From contig CAPGBJ010000044.1 in NCBI GenBank assembly GCA_948616425.1, forward strand, positions 1 to 17,829: 17,829 bases of DNA, read 5' to 3'. This document shows positions 1-7,312 of the stretch, one piece after another. Position 1 is the stretch's first letter. Every line of letters starts with the position of its first letter. The notes below the pieces were generated by a model. That model worked only from the letters and a program-made list of their open reading frames with translations, was not told the origin of the DNA and did no database searches. The translations under genes were made by a program, and so were the position numbers. Source of the stretch: an uncultured Oscillospiraceae bacterium (GTDB taxonomy: Bacteria > Bacillota > Clostridia > Oscillospirales > Oscillospiraceae).

Positions 1-26
1 AGTTCAGACGTGTGCTCTTCCGATCT
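1..26. other. Illumina adapter remnant at contig end
   Basis: The first 26 bases match the reverse complement of the TruSeq-type read-2 adapter and end in GCTCTTCCGATCT. They are library sequence left on the contig and should be trimmed. Genomic sequence starts at base 27. The final T of the adapter plus the first two genomic bases create a false stop codon for the hisB reading frame. Confidence 0.97.
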
Positions 27-532
27 CACTTAAATACGCCCTCAATCATGTGGTGGCTGTTCTCCCCGGCCAGCTGGCGGACATGGACCGTTATGTCCGA
101 ACACCGGGCAAAGGCAATGAGAAACTCCTTTGTCAGCTGTGTGTCGAAGGTCCCTACCTTTTCCGTGGGAAAGCTCAAATCACAGCACAACATCCCACGG
201 CCGCTGAGGTCCACAGCAGTGAGGATGAGTGCCTCATCCATGGGCAATGTACAGTTTCCATACCGGACCACTCCCCGCTTGTCCCCCAGGGCCTGGGCAA
301 ATGCGTCCCCCAGGCAGATACCGATATCCTCCACTGTGTGGTGGTCGTCCACCCAGGTATCTCCCTGGCAGGAGACCTGCAAATCAAATCGCCCATGTCG
401 GGCAAAGAGGGTAAGCATGTGGTCCAGAAAACCGCAGCCGGTTTTGATTTTCCCCATCCCTGTGCCGTCCAAGTTCAGAGACAGCTCTATCTTGGTCTCC
501 GCCGTCTTGCGGAACACCTCCGCCCTGCGCAT
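27..532 (-). CDS. hisB: Imidazoleglycerol-phosphate dehydratase, 3' end missing
   Basis: HisB converts imidazoleglycerol phosphate to imidazole-acetol phosphate, the sixth step of histidine synthesis, in the cytoplasm. The visible 168 residues contain the IGPD metal-site motifs, DHHT near the middle and ENSHHMIE close to the end. There is no fused HAD phosphatase domain, so this is the single-function form, which is usually about 195 residues. The last 25-30 residues are missing because the contig stops here; the apparent TGA at 26-28 is an adapter junction artefact. The start at 532 was chosen because GGAAGGAGG lies just upstream inside the hisC end, and because the longer reading frame to 601 only runs into hisC. 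The hisC stop and this ATG are one base apart (TGAAATG), so translation is probably coupled. Confidence 0.95.
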
Positions 533-533
533 T

Positions 534-1601
534 TCAGCCCGCCTCCTTCCTGATCTCCCGAACTCTGTCCAAAAAAATGTCCATCTCTTCCCGGGTCCCA
601 ATGGTGACGCGACACCAGTCTCGAATCTCCGCCCGCTCCCAGTGGCGCACTAGCACCCCTTTGGCCTTCAGTGCACGGTAGAGGGCTCCCCCCTCCATCC
701 AGCTGCAGCGGGTGAAGATGAAGTTAGCCAGGCTGGGCAGTGTCTCAAACCCCAGGGCGTCCAGTTTCTCCCCAGTATAGGTCCGGTTGTCCTGAATTTT
801 TCTGCTGTTTGCCACATAGTAGCTGTTGCTGTCCAGGGTGGCCAGGGCAGCTGCTGTGGTCAAGCGGTTGATGTTATAGGAGTTGGTGGAGTATTTTATC
901 TTCTCCAAATCCTCAATCAGCCCCCGGCTTGCCAGTGCAAAGCCCAGCCGGCCCCCCGCTAAAGAGCGGAACTTGGAGAAGGTCTGGCAGACCAGCAGGT
1001 TGTCGTACTTCCCAATCAGAGGCAGGCAGCTCTTGCCGCCGAAGTCCACATAGGCCTCGTCTACGAGCACCACATGATCCAGGTTAGTGCGGACAATCTC
1101 CTCAATATCGCTTACCGGGATGGCCCGACCGGTGGGGGCGTTGGGATTGGCGATCACAATATTTTTTCCCAGCCCACAGTAATCCTTGGGGTCCAGCACA
1201 AAGCCCTCCCGCAAAGAGATCTCAGTGTAAGGTATCTGATACAGGTTGGCATACACCGGATAAAAGCCATAGCTGATATTGGGATAGGCCACAGGGCGAG
1301 TCCGGTCGCAGAACGCCAGAAAGGCGAAGCTGAGCAGCTCGTCTGAACCATTGGCCAGAAAGACGTTCTCATATTCCACACCGTACATCTCCGCCAGCCG
1401 CTCCCGCAGCAGCCTGCCCTCCGGGTCTGGGTAGCGGTTGAGACGTTCCACCTCTCCGCCCTGCAAAGCCGCCAGCACGGCCGGGGCGGGAGGAAAGGGC
1501 GACTCGTTGGTGTTAAGCTTCACATATACCATATCCTGGGGCTGTTCCCCCGGGACATAGGCCTCTAGGGAGTCGAAGCGGGAACTCATATACCGGCTCA
1601 T
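534..1601 (-). CDS. hisC: Histidinol-phosphate aminotransferase
   Basis: HisC is a PLP-dependent class I/II aminotransferase that makes histidinol phosphate from imidazole-acetol phosphate and glutamate. The 355-residue product has the normal length. Visible motifs are KLNTNESPFPP near residues 28-38, NPNAPTG at 152-158, LVDEAYVDF around 179-187, and TFSK with the Schiff-base lysine at about K210, followed by SLAGGRLGFA. The start codon overlaps the hisD stop as ATGA, and GGAGGGAGG sits at good spacing inside hisD. A second Met at residue 5 is possible but less well placed. It is the fourth gene of the his operon. Confidence 0.97.
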   Translation of the reverse strand: MSRYMSSRFDSLEAYVPGEQPQDMVYVKLNTNESPFPPAPAVLAALQGGEVERLNRYPDPEGRLLRERLAEMYGVEYENVFLANGSDELLSFAFLAFCDRTRPVAYPNISYGFYPVYANLYQIPYTEISLREGFVLDPKDYCGLGKNIVIANPNAPTGRAIPVSDIEEIVRTNLDHVVLVDEAYVDFGGKSCLPLIGKYDNLLVCQTFSKFRSLAGGRLGFALASRGLIEDLEKIKYSTNSYNINRLTTAAALATLDSNSYYVANSRKIQDNRTYTGEKLDALGFETLPSLANFIFTRCSWMEGGALYRALKAKGVLVRHWERAEIRDWCRVTIGTREEMDIFLDRVREIRKEAG

Positions 1602-2884
1602 TGACCTCCCTCCTTTTCTATCCGGGACAGGGCACTGCGGGCATGACCCTCCAGCCCCTCCTCCCGGGCGAGACGCGCAACCTTCTCGGCCACCCGTTCC
1701 AGCGCGGCGGGCGTGTAGTAGGTAAACTGGGATTTTTTAATAAAATCGTCGACCGAAAGCGGGCTGGAAAAGCGGGCGGTGCCTCCGGTGGGCAGAGTGT
1801 GGTTGGGTCCGGCCAGGTAATCCCCCAGCGCCTCTGGACAGGACCGCCCCAGGAAGATGGACCCGGCGTGCCGCACTCGGTCCAAGTAGTCAAAGGGATT
1901 GTCTACGCACAGCTCCAGGTGCTCCGGGGCCAGCTGATTGGCAATTTCAATGGCCTGGAGAATCTGTTCCGTCACAATAATCTTTCCGCACTTGTCTATG
2001 GATGCCTGGGCAATGTCCCGCCGCGGCAGTACCTCCAGCTGACGTCCAAGCTCGTCCTGCACCGCATGAGCCAGGGCGGTGCTGTCGGTAATCAGCACAG
2101 CACTGGCATTTTCGTCGTGCTCCGCTTGGCTGAGCAGGTCGGCGGCTATCTGGACAGGGTCGCTGTCACCGTCTGCAATGACCAGAATTTCGCTGGGGCC
2201 GGCAATCATATCAATGGCCACCTGGCCAAAGACCTGCCGCTTGGCCTCCGCCACATAGGCGTTACCCGGGCCCACAATCTTGTCCACCCGGGGCACGCTC
2301 TGGGTGCCGTAGGCCAGGGCGGCCACCGCCTGTGCCCCGCCCACCCGAAACACCCGGTCCACGCCCGCAATTTTAGCGGCAGCCAAAATCACACAGGCGA
2401 TCTCCCCGCCCTGGGAGGGGGGCGAGACCATAACCACCTCCCGACATCCCGCCAATTTGGCGGGGATGGCGTTCATCAGCACAGTGGAGGGATAGGCAGC
2501 AGTGCCCCCAGGAATATACAGGCCCACCCGGTCTAGAGGAGTCACTTTCTGACCCAGGATGACCCCTTCCCCCTCGTTGATCACAAAACTGCCGCGCACC
2601 TGCCTGCTGTGGAAGGCCCGGATATTCTCTGACGCTTCCTCCAGCACGGACCGCAGCCCAGGGTCCAGCAGGTCAGCTGCCCGGTCCAGCTGGGCGGCGC
2701 TGACCTCCAGTTCCCCCAGGGATACTGCGTCAAACTGGCGGGCATACCGGCGCAACGCCTCATCCCCCTCCCGGCGTACCGAGTCAATGATCTCCGCCAC
2801 CGGACCGGAGACATCAGGCAGTTCCTTCTGGCGGGACAAAATCTGTTCCAAGGGGACTTGCCCATATGGGTAGATCACTATCAT
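1598..2884 (-). CDS. hisD: Histidinol dehydrogenase
   Basis: HisD is a zinc-dependent, NAD-linked enzyme that oxidises L-histidinol in two steps to L-histidine. The 428-residue product has GPGNAYVAEAKRQVFG, IDMIAGPSE and HTLPTGGTARFSSPLSVDDF. By comparison with the E. coli enzyme, the zinc ligands are Q253, H256, D355 and H414, and the catalytic Glu-His pair is E321-H322. The start at 2884 overlaps the hisG stop as ATGA and has GGGAGGGAG upstream. A longer frame to 2944 only reads through hisG and lacks a ribosome site. Its tight packing suggests translation coupled to hisG. Confidence 0.97.
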   Translation of the reverse strand: MIVIYPYGQVPLEQILSRQKELPDVSGPVAEIIDSVRREGDEALRRYARQFDAVSLGELEVSAAQLDRAADLLDPGLRSVLEEASENIRAFHSRQVRGSFVINEGEGVILGQKVTPLDRVGLYIPGGTAAYPSTVLMNAIPAKLAGCREVVMVSPPSQGGEIACVILAAAKIAGVDRVFRVGGAQAVAALAYGTQSVPRVDKIVGPGNAYVAEAKRQVFGQVAIDMIAGPSEILVIADGDSDPVQIAADLLSQAEHDENASAVLITDSTALAHAVQDELGRQLEVLPRRDIAQASIDKCGKIIVTEQILQAIEIANQLAPEHLELCVDNPFDYLDRVRHAGSIFLGRSCPEALGDYLAGPNHTLPTGGTARFSSPLSVDDFIKKSQFTYYTPAALERVAEKVARLAREEGLEGHARSALSRIEKEGGQ

Positions 2885-3534
2885 TGGCTTTTCTCTCCCT
2901 CCCTGCCCGCCCGCTCCCGACAGAGCGCGTCCACCTGCCGGCACAGCCGAGTGATCTCATCATAATTAAATTTGTAGCTCACTTTGTTTGCAATCAGCCG
3001 GGCACTGATCGGCACAATCGTCTCCCGAATTTCCAAATCATTTTCCATGAGTGTCTTCCCCGTCTCCACAATGTCCACAATGACATCACTCAGTCCCAGA
3101 AGGGGAGCTAGTTCAATGGAACCGTGAAGTTTGATAATATCAATGTCCCTGCTGAGGGTGCTGTAATAATTCTTTGCAATCTTAGGGAACTTGGTGGCCA
3201 CCCGCAAGGTCTGATCCCGCCTGTCCCGAAAGCCTATTTGACTGGCCACACACATTCTGCACTGTCCCACGCCCAAATCGGCCAATTCATAGACCTCGGG
3301 CTGGTACTCCAACAAAATGTCCCGACCTGCAATACCAATGTCAGCGGCAGCCCGCTCCACATAAATTGCCACGTCGCTGGGCTTGACCCAGAAATAACGC
3401 ACACCGGCCTCTCTATTTTCAAAAACCAGTTTTCGGTTTTCCTCCCGGATGGAGGGGCAGGGATAGCCCGCCTTCTCCAAAATCTGATAGACAACCTCCC
3501 CCAGGCGCCCCTTGGGCAGGGCAATGTTTATCAT
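2881..3534 (-). CDS. hisG: ATP phosphoribosyltransferase catalytic subunit, short form
   Basis: HisG condenses ATP with PRPP in the first, committed step of histidine synthesis. At 217 residues it is the short form, which lacks the C-terminal regulatory domain and works with HisZ. The family signature is clear: ELAPLLGLSDVIVDIVETG, then TLMENDL, near residues 141-167, forming the PRPP-binding loop. The N-terminal INIALPKGRL is also typical. It begins six bases after the hisZ stop; the ribosome site (GGTAGGGTGATGG) is weak, so coupling with hisZ is likely. The adjacent hisZ is exactly the partner a short HisG needs. Confidence 0.97.
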   Translation of the reverse strand: MINIALPKGRLGEVVYQILEKAGYPCPSIREENRKLVFENREAGVRYFWVKPSDVAIYVERAAADIGIAGRDILLEYQPEVYELADLGVGQCRMCVASQIGFRDRRDQTLRVATKFPKIAKNYYSTLSRDIDIIKLHGSIELAPLLGLSDVIVDIVETGKTLMENDLEIRETIVPISARLIANKVSYKFNYDEITRLCRQVDALCRERAGREGEKSQ

Positions 3535-3540
3535 AGCCCA

Positions 3541-4605
3541 TCACCCTACCTTTCGCACAGTTCGAAAGGACAGCCCCTCCGGCGCCTGGCGGTCCACCCG
3601 GACGCTCTGCCCCGCCCTGCGGCACCCCTCGGCCTCCTGCAAAACGGCGGGAGCTGAACTCTCATCGTCATAGAGCAACAGTACGTCAGCGTCGTAGGTG
3701 TCCTCTGACATCTCCAGCCGCTCCAGCAGATCCATATAAACGGCAAAGCCAATTGCTCCATCTGCCCGTCCCATCTGGTGAAGCAGGTTGTCATATCGCC
3801 CGCCAGACAGCACTCCGCTGGGCAGACCGGGCAAGTAGCCCCGGAAAATAAGGCCGTTGTAGTAGTCCATATTATTAACAATGGAAAAATCCAGACGCAA
3901 ATGGTCCTCTGGTACCAAGAGACACACATTTTTCAGTTCTTCTAGGGCCAAGGCCATCCGCTTCCCCTGCACCATTCGCTCCAGTTCAGGCAAAAGCTTC
4001 TGCGGCGAGCCGTAGAGGGTGGTTAAGCAGCATAGACGGTCCGCATCTGTGGACGATAACCCCAGTTCTCCACAACAGGCCAGAAGTTCGGGCACATTTT
4101 TCTCTCCCATATATGTCAGCAGATGTGTTCGATGTTTCTCCTCCACACCGGCCCTGTCCAGCAGCCCAGCGACAAACCCCAAATGGCTGATATCCAACAG
4201 GTAGTCCTTACTGATCTGTTCCAAGCTCCGGGCCGCCAATTGCAGCACCTCACCCATGGCCACTAAATCAACCGCTCCAACACACTCCAGCCCCATCTGC
4301 ATGATCTCTCGGAAACCCCGCGTCATCGGCGAGGTGCGGTAGACATTCTCGCTGTAATACACCTTCTGCAGCCCCGCGCCCTCCTTGGCGTTTTTGACAA
4401 TGGACAGGGTCACGTCCGGTTTCAGCGCCATCAGCTGTCCGTCAGCGTCCGTGAAGGTGAGGATATCTTCACTGACCAGAAAGCTCTTGTTGTGGACATA
4501 GAGGTCATAAGGTTCAAATTTACTCATTTTATACTTGGTATATCCATAGCGGCGATACAGTTCCCTGAGTTGCCGCGCCACCCGCTCGCTTTGAATCTGT
4601 CCCAT
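3541..4605 (-). CDS. hisZ: ATP phosphoribosyltransferase regulatory subunit
   Basis: HisZ is a histidyl-tRNA-synthetase-like protein without charging activity. It binds short HisG and gives the complex histidine feedback control. The 354-residue product keeps the class II fold: LKPDVTLSIV at 61-70, a motif-2-like stretch (NVYRTSPMTRGFREIMQMG) at about 87-105, and GGRYDNLL with AIGFAVYMD as a motif-3-like region. It lacks an anticodon-binding domain of normal size, which fits HisZ rather than HisS. The start at 4605 was chosen over a Met five codons upstream because GAGGAGGAG lies directly before it at proper spacing. It is the first gene of the operon; the leader is about 140 nt. Confidence 0.95.
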   Translation of the reverse strand: MGQIQSERVARQLRELYRRYGYTKYKMSKFEPYDLYVHNKSFLVSEDILTFTDADGQLMALKPDVTLSIVKNAKEGAGLQKVYYSENVYRTSPMTRGFREIMQMGLECVGAVDLVAMGEVLQLAARSLEQISKDYLLDISHLGFVAGLLDRAGVEEKHRTHLLTYMGEKNVPELLACCGELGLSSTDADRLCCLTTLYGSPQKLLPELERMVQGKRMALALEELKNVCLLVPEDHLRLDFSIVNNMDYYNGLIFRGYLPGLPSGVLSGGRYDNLLHQMGRADGAIGFAVYMDLLERLEMSEDTYDADVLLLYDDESSAPAVLQEAEGCRRAGQSVRVDRQAPEGLSFRTVRKVG

Positions 4606-4699
4606 GCGTCTCCTCCTCATGCGCCCGTGCCCTTCTCCCGGTTCAGTCTCATATCTTTACAAGCCAAAACATTTTTTGTCTCTGTACTCATTAAAGAAA

Positions 4700-4721
4700 G
4701 ATAAAACGAATGCGTTTTATC
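4700..4721 (-). promoter_or_regulatory. Palindromic operator candidate in the his leader
   Basis: Two perfect 9-base arms, GATAAAACG and CGTTTTATC, surround a 4-base centre, about 22-45 bases downstream of the predicted hisZ transcription start. Position and symmetry suggest a repressor site (roadblock), for example for a TrpR-family HisR-type regulator known to control his genes in some Firmicutes; that assignment is inference. On the hisZ strand it is followed by TTTCTTT, so a weak attenuator hairpin is the alternative. No T-box sequence and no run of His codons is seen in the leader. Confidence 0.5.
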
Positions 4722-4750
4722 AAAGGGCTATCGCTCATTTTTACTTTATC

Positions 4751-4779
4751 ATAGTAGTGCAATAGTTTGGGGAAGTCAA
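4751..4779 (-). promoter_or_regulatory. Sigma-A type promoter for the his operon
   Basis: Read on the minus strand: -35 TTGACT (4774-4779), a 17-base spacer, and -10 TACTAT (4751-4756). The predicted start is near 4744, giving a leader of about 140 nt before hisZ. Confidence 0.85.
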
Positions 4780-4970
4780 CAGGAAATCAAGAAAAATATG
4801 ACACAAAATATCGTGCAGGAGGGACGCACTTTGTACGAAAAATCCAAGTGCTGAGCGCGGACAGAGCAAACGGCCACCACTTCCCCAGCGATAGAGAGGG
4901 TAGACCGCCGCATCTATGTTCAAACACACATCTCTCCAATTCCACACATAGGATGGTACAGCACCACCTG
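4780..4970. other. Intergenic stretch between his promoter and DUF4397 gene
   Basis: No convincing plus-strand promoter, known RNA element or well-supported gene is seen here. An 18-codon ORF at 4798-4854 (plus) has only a weak AGGAAA upstream. The 5' region of the gene at 5011 must lie here, but I cannot place its transcription start. Confidence 0.4.
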
Positions 4971-5014
4971 AAAGGAGGATGCTGGAACTTTTGTTCCTGT
5001 CTATTATGATATGA
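4971..5014 (+). promoter_or_regulatory. Unusual translation start region of the DUF4397 gene
   Basis: A strong AAAGGAGG (4971-4978) lies 32 bases before the ATG at 5011, too far for normal use. Directly after it is an ATG (4979) opening an 11-codon ORF, MLELLFLSIMI, whose TGA (5012-5014) overlaps the main start as ATGA. A small hairpin GGAAC-TTTT-GTTCC (4984-4997) lies between. This could be a coupled leader peptide, but the zero spacing of AAAGGAGG to ATG 4979 argues against efficient initiation there. Confidence 0.35.
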
Positions 5015-6051
5015 ATTCAAATGATTTTCGTTATTTTCTCTCTCCCGTGGAACGGGTCGGCAGAGGAGAAGCGGTCATTCCCCTGCCCAATCCCGGCGAG
5101 GGAGGCCCCGTCTATCCCGGGGACAGTATGCCGGTGGAACCAGTGATCCCGCTGCCCAACCCCGGCGAAGGCGGCCCTGTCTACCCTGGAGAAACTATAC
5201 CGGGTGAACCGGTCCTGCCTCTGCCCGATGTAGGGGAGGGCGGGCCTGTCTATCCGGGAAACGGCATACCAGTGGAGCCGGTCATTCCTTTACCCAATCC
5301 TGGAGAAGGAGGACCTGTCTACCCCGGAAACAGCAGTGAATGGCCCTGTCCTGGAGGCATCTGCGGCGGAACCGTTATTTTTCCGGGAAATATTGGCGTT
5401 CCCCGCCCCGGCATATCCAGAATGCGTCTCTTGAACGCCGCCTATGACTACCCGCCGTTCCGGATATCTGTGGGAAACAATCGGTTTGTTAACCGGCTCA
5501 ACTATGCGGCCGTCACCGGATATGGCCGGTTCCGTGCCGGCTATCAAACTGTGACGGTTTCCAGCCTCAATGGCTACGTCTATCTTCAAAAATCCATGCC
5601 CTTCCCAGCCAATGGACTCACCACCATTGCCATTATCAACACCGCTGGCGGGTTGGATCTGTTGCAGATCACTGACAGCTGCTGCCCGCCCTCTCATGGC
5701 TGGTCCAGCTTCCGCGTAGGTAATCTGGCCTACAACAGCGGGCCGCTGGATGTCCTGTTGGGCGACGGCAGGGTCATCTATAGCGACCTGCGGTACAAAG
5801 AGGTAGCCGCCTTCAAGCGCATTATGCCTGGGACCTATCAGTTTTTCTACGCTGATACCAATTTAGCCCCCATGCCTGCAGCTATGGACATTGAAACGCT
5901 GGATCCCGCTTGGCTGGGCGTCTATCCGCCCCACGAAATATTCGGTTCCTTCTATTTGAATATCTCCAGCAGCGAAGTATATACCATCTACCTGCTTCAG
6001 AATGGACCTGGACGCAACAATATCCAGAATCTGATTCTGGTGGACCGGTGA
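5011..6051 (+). CDS. Pro/Gly-repeat protein with two DUF4397-like domains
   Basis: The product has 346 residues and its function is not known. Residues 1-19 are a short non-hydrophobic head. Residues 20-111 hold four 23-residue repeats of the type EPVIPLPNPGEGGPVYPG. Residues 112-135 are Cys/Pro/Gly rich. Two related beta-rich segments, about 137-224 and 232-345, resemble DUF4397 (RLLNAAYDYPPFRISVGNN and FRVGNLAYNSGPLDVLLGD both read as an N-terminal strand pair of that fold). There is no signal peptide, transmembrane segment, LPXTG or S-layer motif, so ordinary secretion is not supported; a spore or other self-assembling layer is one guess. The start at 5011 is the only in-frame ATG near the front after a stop at 4969, but it lacks a well-spaced ribosome site. 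It stands alone and diverges from the his operon. Confidence 0.85.
   Translation: MNSNDFRYFLSPVERVGRGEAVIPLPNPGEGGPVYPGDSMPVEPVIPLPNPGEGGPVYPGETIPGEPVLPLPDVGEGGPVYPGNGIPVEPVIPLPNPGEGGPVYPGNSSEWPCPGGICGGTVIFPGNIGVPRPGISRMRLLNAAYDYPPFRISVGNNRFVNRLNYAAVTGYGRFRAGYQTVTVSSLNGYVYLQKSMPFPANGLTTIAIINTAGGLDLLQITDSCCPPSHGWSSFRVGNLAYNSGPLDVLLGDGRVIYSDLRYKEVAAFKRIMPGTYQFFYADTNLAPMPAAMDIETLDPAWLGVYPPHEIFGSFYLNISSSEVYTIYLLQNGPGRNNIQNLILVDR
5068..5343 (+). repeat. Four in-frame 69-bp tandem repeats
   Basis: Units at 5068-5136, 5137-5205, 5206-5274 and 5275-5343 encode nearly the same 23 residues, with the core GEGGPVYPG in all four. The DNA of the units differs mostly at third codon positions, so the protein pattern is old and conserved rather than newly duplicated. 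Confidence 0.9.
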
Positions 6052-6082
6052 TCTGATCCGGTTCTAATACTGCAAGGATGGG

Positions 6083-6110
6083 AGAAAGACACGCCGCAGC
6101 GTGTCTTTCT
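6083..6110 (+). terminator. Terminator after the DUF4397 gene
   Basis: A perfect 12-bp stem, AGAAAGACACGC / GCGTGTCTTTCT, with loop CGCA is followed by a T-rich tail (TTACATTTTTT). It lies about 30 bases after the stop at 6051. Confidence 0.9.
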
Positions 6111-6188
6111 TTACATTTTTTATCAGCAACCCAAATAAGAAGAGACAATATGCGAAAAACTTTTCCTGGAAATTCCTCTCGAAACAGA

Positions 6189-6218
6189 AACCCCCCGCAG
6201 CTTACGCCGCGGGGGGTT
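6189..6218 (-). terminator. GC-rich hairpin ending the small-ORF unit
   Basis: Ten-base arms, AACCCCCCGC and GCGGGGGGTT, with a 10-base loop. On the minus strand it is followed by TTTCTGTTTC, a modest T tract. It lies about 40 bases past the stop of the 42-codon ORF. Confidence 0.7.
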
Positions 6219-6257
6219 CGATATGTTCATCAGCGTTGATCCGGACATTTTCGACCG

Positions 6258-6386
6258 TCATCGGTCACTGCCACCGTCGTCCTCGCTGGTGTGATAGGCC
6301 TCGTAGTTGAAAATCAGATCATCCACGTCCACATCGTCGCGGACCCTGGCCCAGATGTTGTTTACTTCCCGTTTCGGCATTGTCAT
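6258..6386 (-). CDS. Small acidic protein, 42 residues, unknown
   Basis: This ORF starts MTMPKREVNNIWARVRDDVD and ends in an acidic tail (TSEDDGGSDR). The middle, VDVDDLIFNYEAYH, alternates acidic and hydrophobic residues and could form one helix. AAAGGAG (6396-6402) is placed nine bases before the ATG at 6386, a good ribosome site; an ATG three codons upstream (6392-6394) is too close to it. It has its own strong promoter about 260 bases upstream and a hairpin terminator after it, so it looks expressed. It shares no sequence with the neighbouring operons. I do not recognise the family; acidic small proteins of this size can be antitoxin-like, anti-activator or element-borne, but nothing here decides. 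Confidence 0.6.
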   Translation of the reverse strand: MTMPKREVNNIWARVRDDVDVDDLIFNYEAYHTSEDDGGSDR

Positions 6387-6488
6387 CACTGCCATCTCCT
6401 TTCTGTGTTTTTACAAAATGGGTATAAAAATACCACCGTCTGCCATGCAAACGATGGAGAAAATGCTGTTATCACCGCAGTTCAGCCA

Positions 6489-6569
6489 TTAGGCCGCAAA
6501 GCCACGCACAGTATGCTCCATTCGCTTGCAAAGTAAGAGTGCCCCTTGGGTAACATAACGCTGCTGCAT
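6489..6569 (-). CDS. Possible 26-residue leader ORF
   Basis: The ORF begins MQQRYVTQGALLLCKRMEHT and ends at TAA. AGAGGTGG lies about 6-13 bases before the ATG. The same frame is open 22 codons upstream, and after the TAA it is open for 25 more codons to 6411, so this may be a piece of a larger decayed gene rather than a true leader peptide. It lies in the 5' part of the transcript that carries the 42-residue ORF. Confidence 0.3.
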   Translation of the reverse strand: MQQRYVTQGALLLCKRMEHTVRGFAA

Positions 6570-6646
6570 CTGTGCCCACCTCTTTTCCCGCAGATTCTTT
6601 GTCTCAGCTGGAATCTGAACCTTTAGCAGTTCCAACTGGTGTAGTT

Positions 6647-6675
6647 ATTGTAAACCCTTTTTCCGGTTTTGTCAA
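6647..6675 (-). promoter_or_regulatory. Strong promoter of the small-ORF unit
   Basis: On the minus strand: -35 TTGACA (6670-6675), a 17-base spacer, and -10 TACAAT (6647-6652). The 60 bases upstream of the -35 are very AT rich, like an UP element. The predicted start is near 6640. The roughly 250-base leader to 6386 includes a GGTAT-TTTT-ATACC hairpin (6421-6434). Confidence 0.85.
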
Positions 6676-6756
6676 GCGCTATTTGTTATTTTATAATAAA
6701 AATTTTTCATTTTATTTATTTTCTCATAACTTTTGACAAAAAGACTACCAAAAAAC

Positions 6757-6780
6757 GGGGTGCAACAGCTGTTGCACCCC
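6757..6780 (-). terminator. Terminator after the ECF S-component gene
   Basis: A perfect palindrome with arms GGGGTGCAACAG and CTGTTGCACCCC is followed on the minus strand by GTTTTTTGG (T run 6750-6755). It lies 13 bases past the stop of the gene at 6794-7312. Confidence 0.9.
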
Positions 6781-6793
6781 ATTTTAATCTCTT

Positions 6794-7312
6794 TTACCTC
6801 TCCATTCCGCTTCGCGCCCTATTCATGACCCGGCATAGCGGCTGCTCCAACATCAAGGCCAGAAAGAAATTTCCAGCACAGTGGAGCAAATCAAAGGGGA
6901 TACCGGATACCCACCGGGAAATGGCCGCCATCGTCCCCCCCGCCAGATACGGCAGAGCATCTAGCGCCCCAAAACTAAGCCCAAAGGCTCCACTGGCTAC
7001 CGCCCAAACCAACGGGCTATGTTCCCTCTTTCGGCCAATCAGCAGCACCACTAAGGCCCACAGCGACCAGATATAGAGATAGGTTATCCACCACAGGTGA
7101 AACCCATAGAGTAGACCCTCTAACAGAACAAAGGTATAAATGATATAAAATACGTCCCATCGAAATACCAAGGCGTAAACCAAGATCAGCAGAGACACCG
7201 GCTCAATGTTGGGCAGCAGGGCCATCGCCTCTTTCAGCGCCGTCATCATGGCCGCCAGCAGGGCGCACAGCACCACCCGGCGGCTGGCCGTCTGCAAAGC
7301 GTTCCTGTCCAC
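6794..7312 (-). CDS. ECF transporter S component, probably for a cobamide
   Basis: This 172-residue very hydrophobic protein has about five to six membrane segments (for example residues 12-33, 38-55, 57-73, 75-93, 100-118 and 140-160). Its size and fold, and the stretch LLPNIEPVSLLILVYALVF, fit the substrate-binding S component of an energy-coupling-factor importer. No EcfA or EcfT gene is nearby, so it would share the cell's common energising module. The cobalamin riboswitch and the DUF4430 partner upstream point to B12, cobinamide or cobalt as substrate; the CbrT type of B12 S component is a known parallel. The start is GTG at 7312, five bases after the upstream stop, with no clear ribosome site and with the GTG inside a hairpin arm. 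A downstream ATG (residue 22) is less likely. Confidence 0.8.
   Translation of the reverse strand: MDRNALQTASRRVVLCALLAAMMTALKEAMALLPNIEPVSLLILVYALVFRWDVFYIIYTFVLLEGLLYGFHLWWITYLYIWSLWALVVLLIGRKREHSPLVWAVASGAFGLSFGALDALPYLAGGTMAAISRWVSGIPFDLLHCAGNFFLALMLEQPLCRVMNRARSGMER

Noticed and set aside
4617..4693. Minus-strand 24-codon ORF in the his leader as an attenuation peptide
   Set aside because: It has no His codons and no ribosome site, so it does not fit a His attenuator.
4798..4854. Plus-strand 18-codon ORF starting MTQNIVQEGR
   Set aside because: It has only a weak ribosome site and no visible promoter or conservation evidence.
5068..5343. CRISPR-like array
   Set aside because: The 69-bp periodicity is an in-frame coding repeat with diverged silent sites and no spacers.
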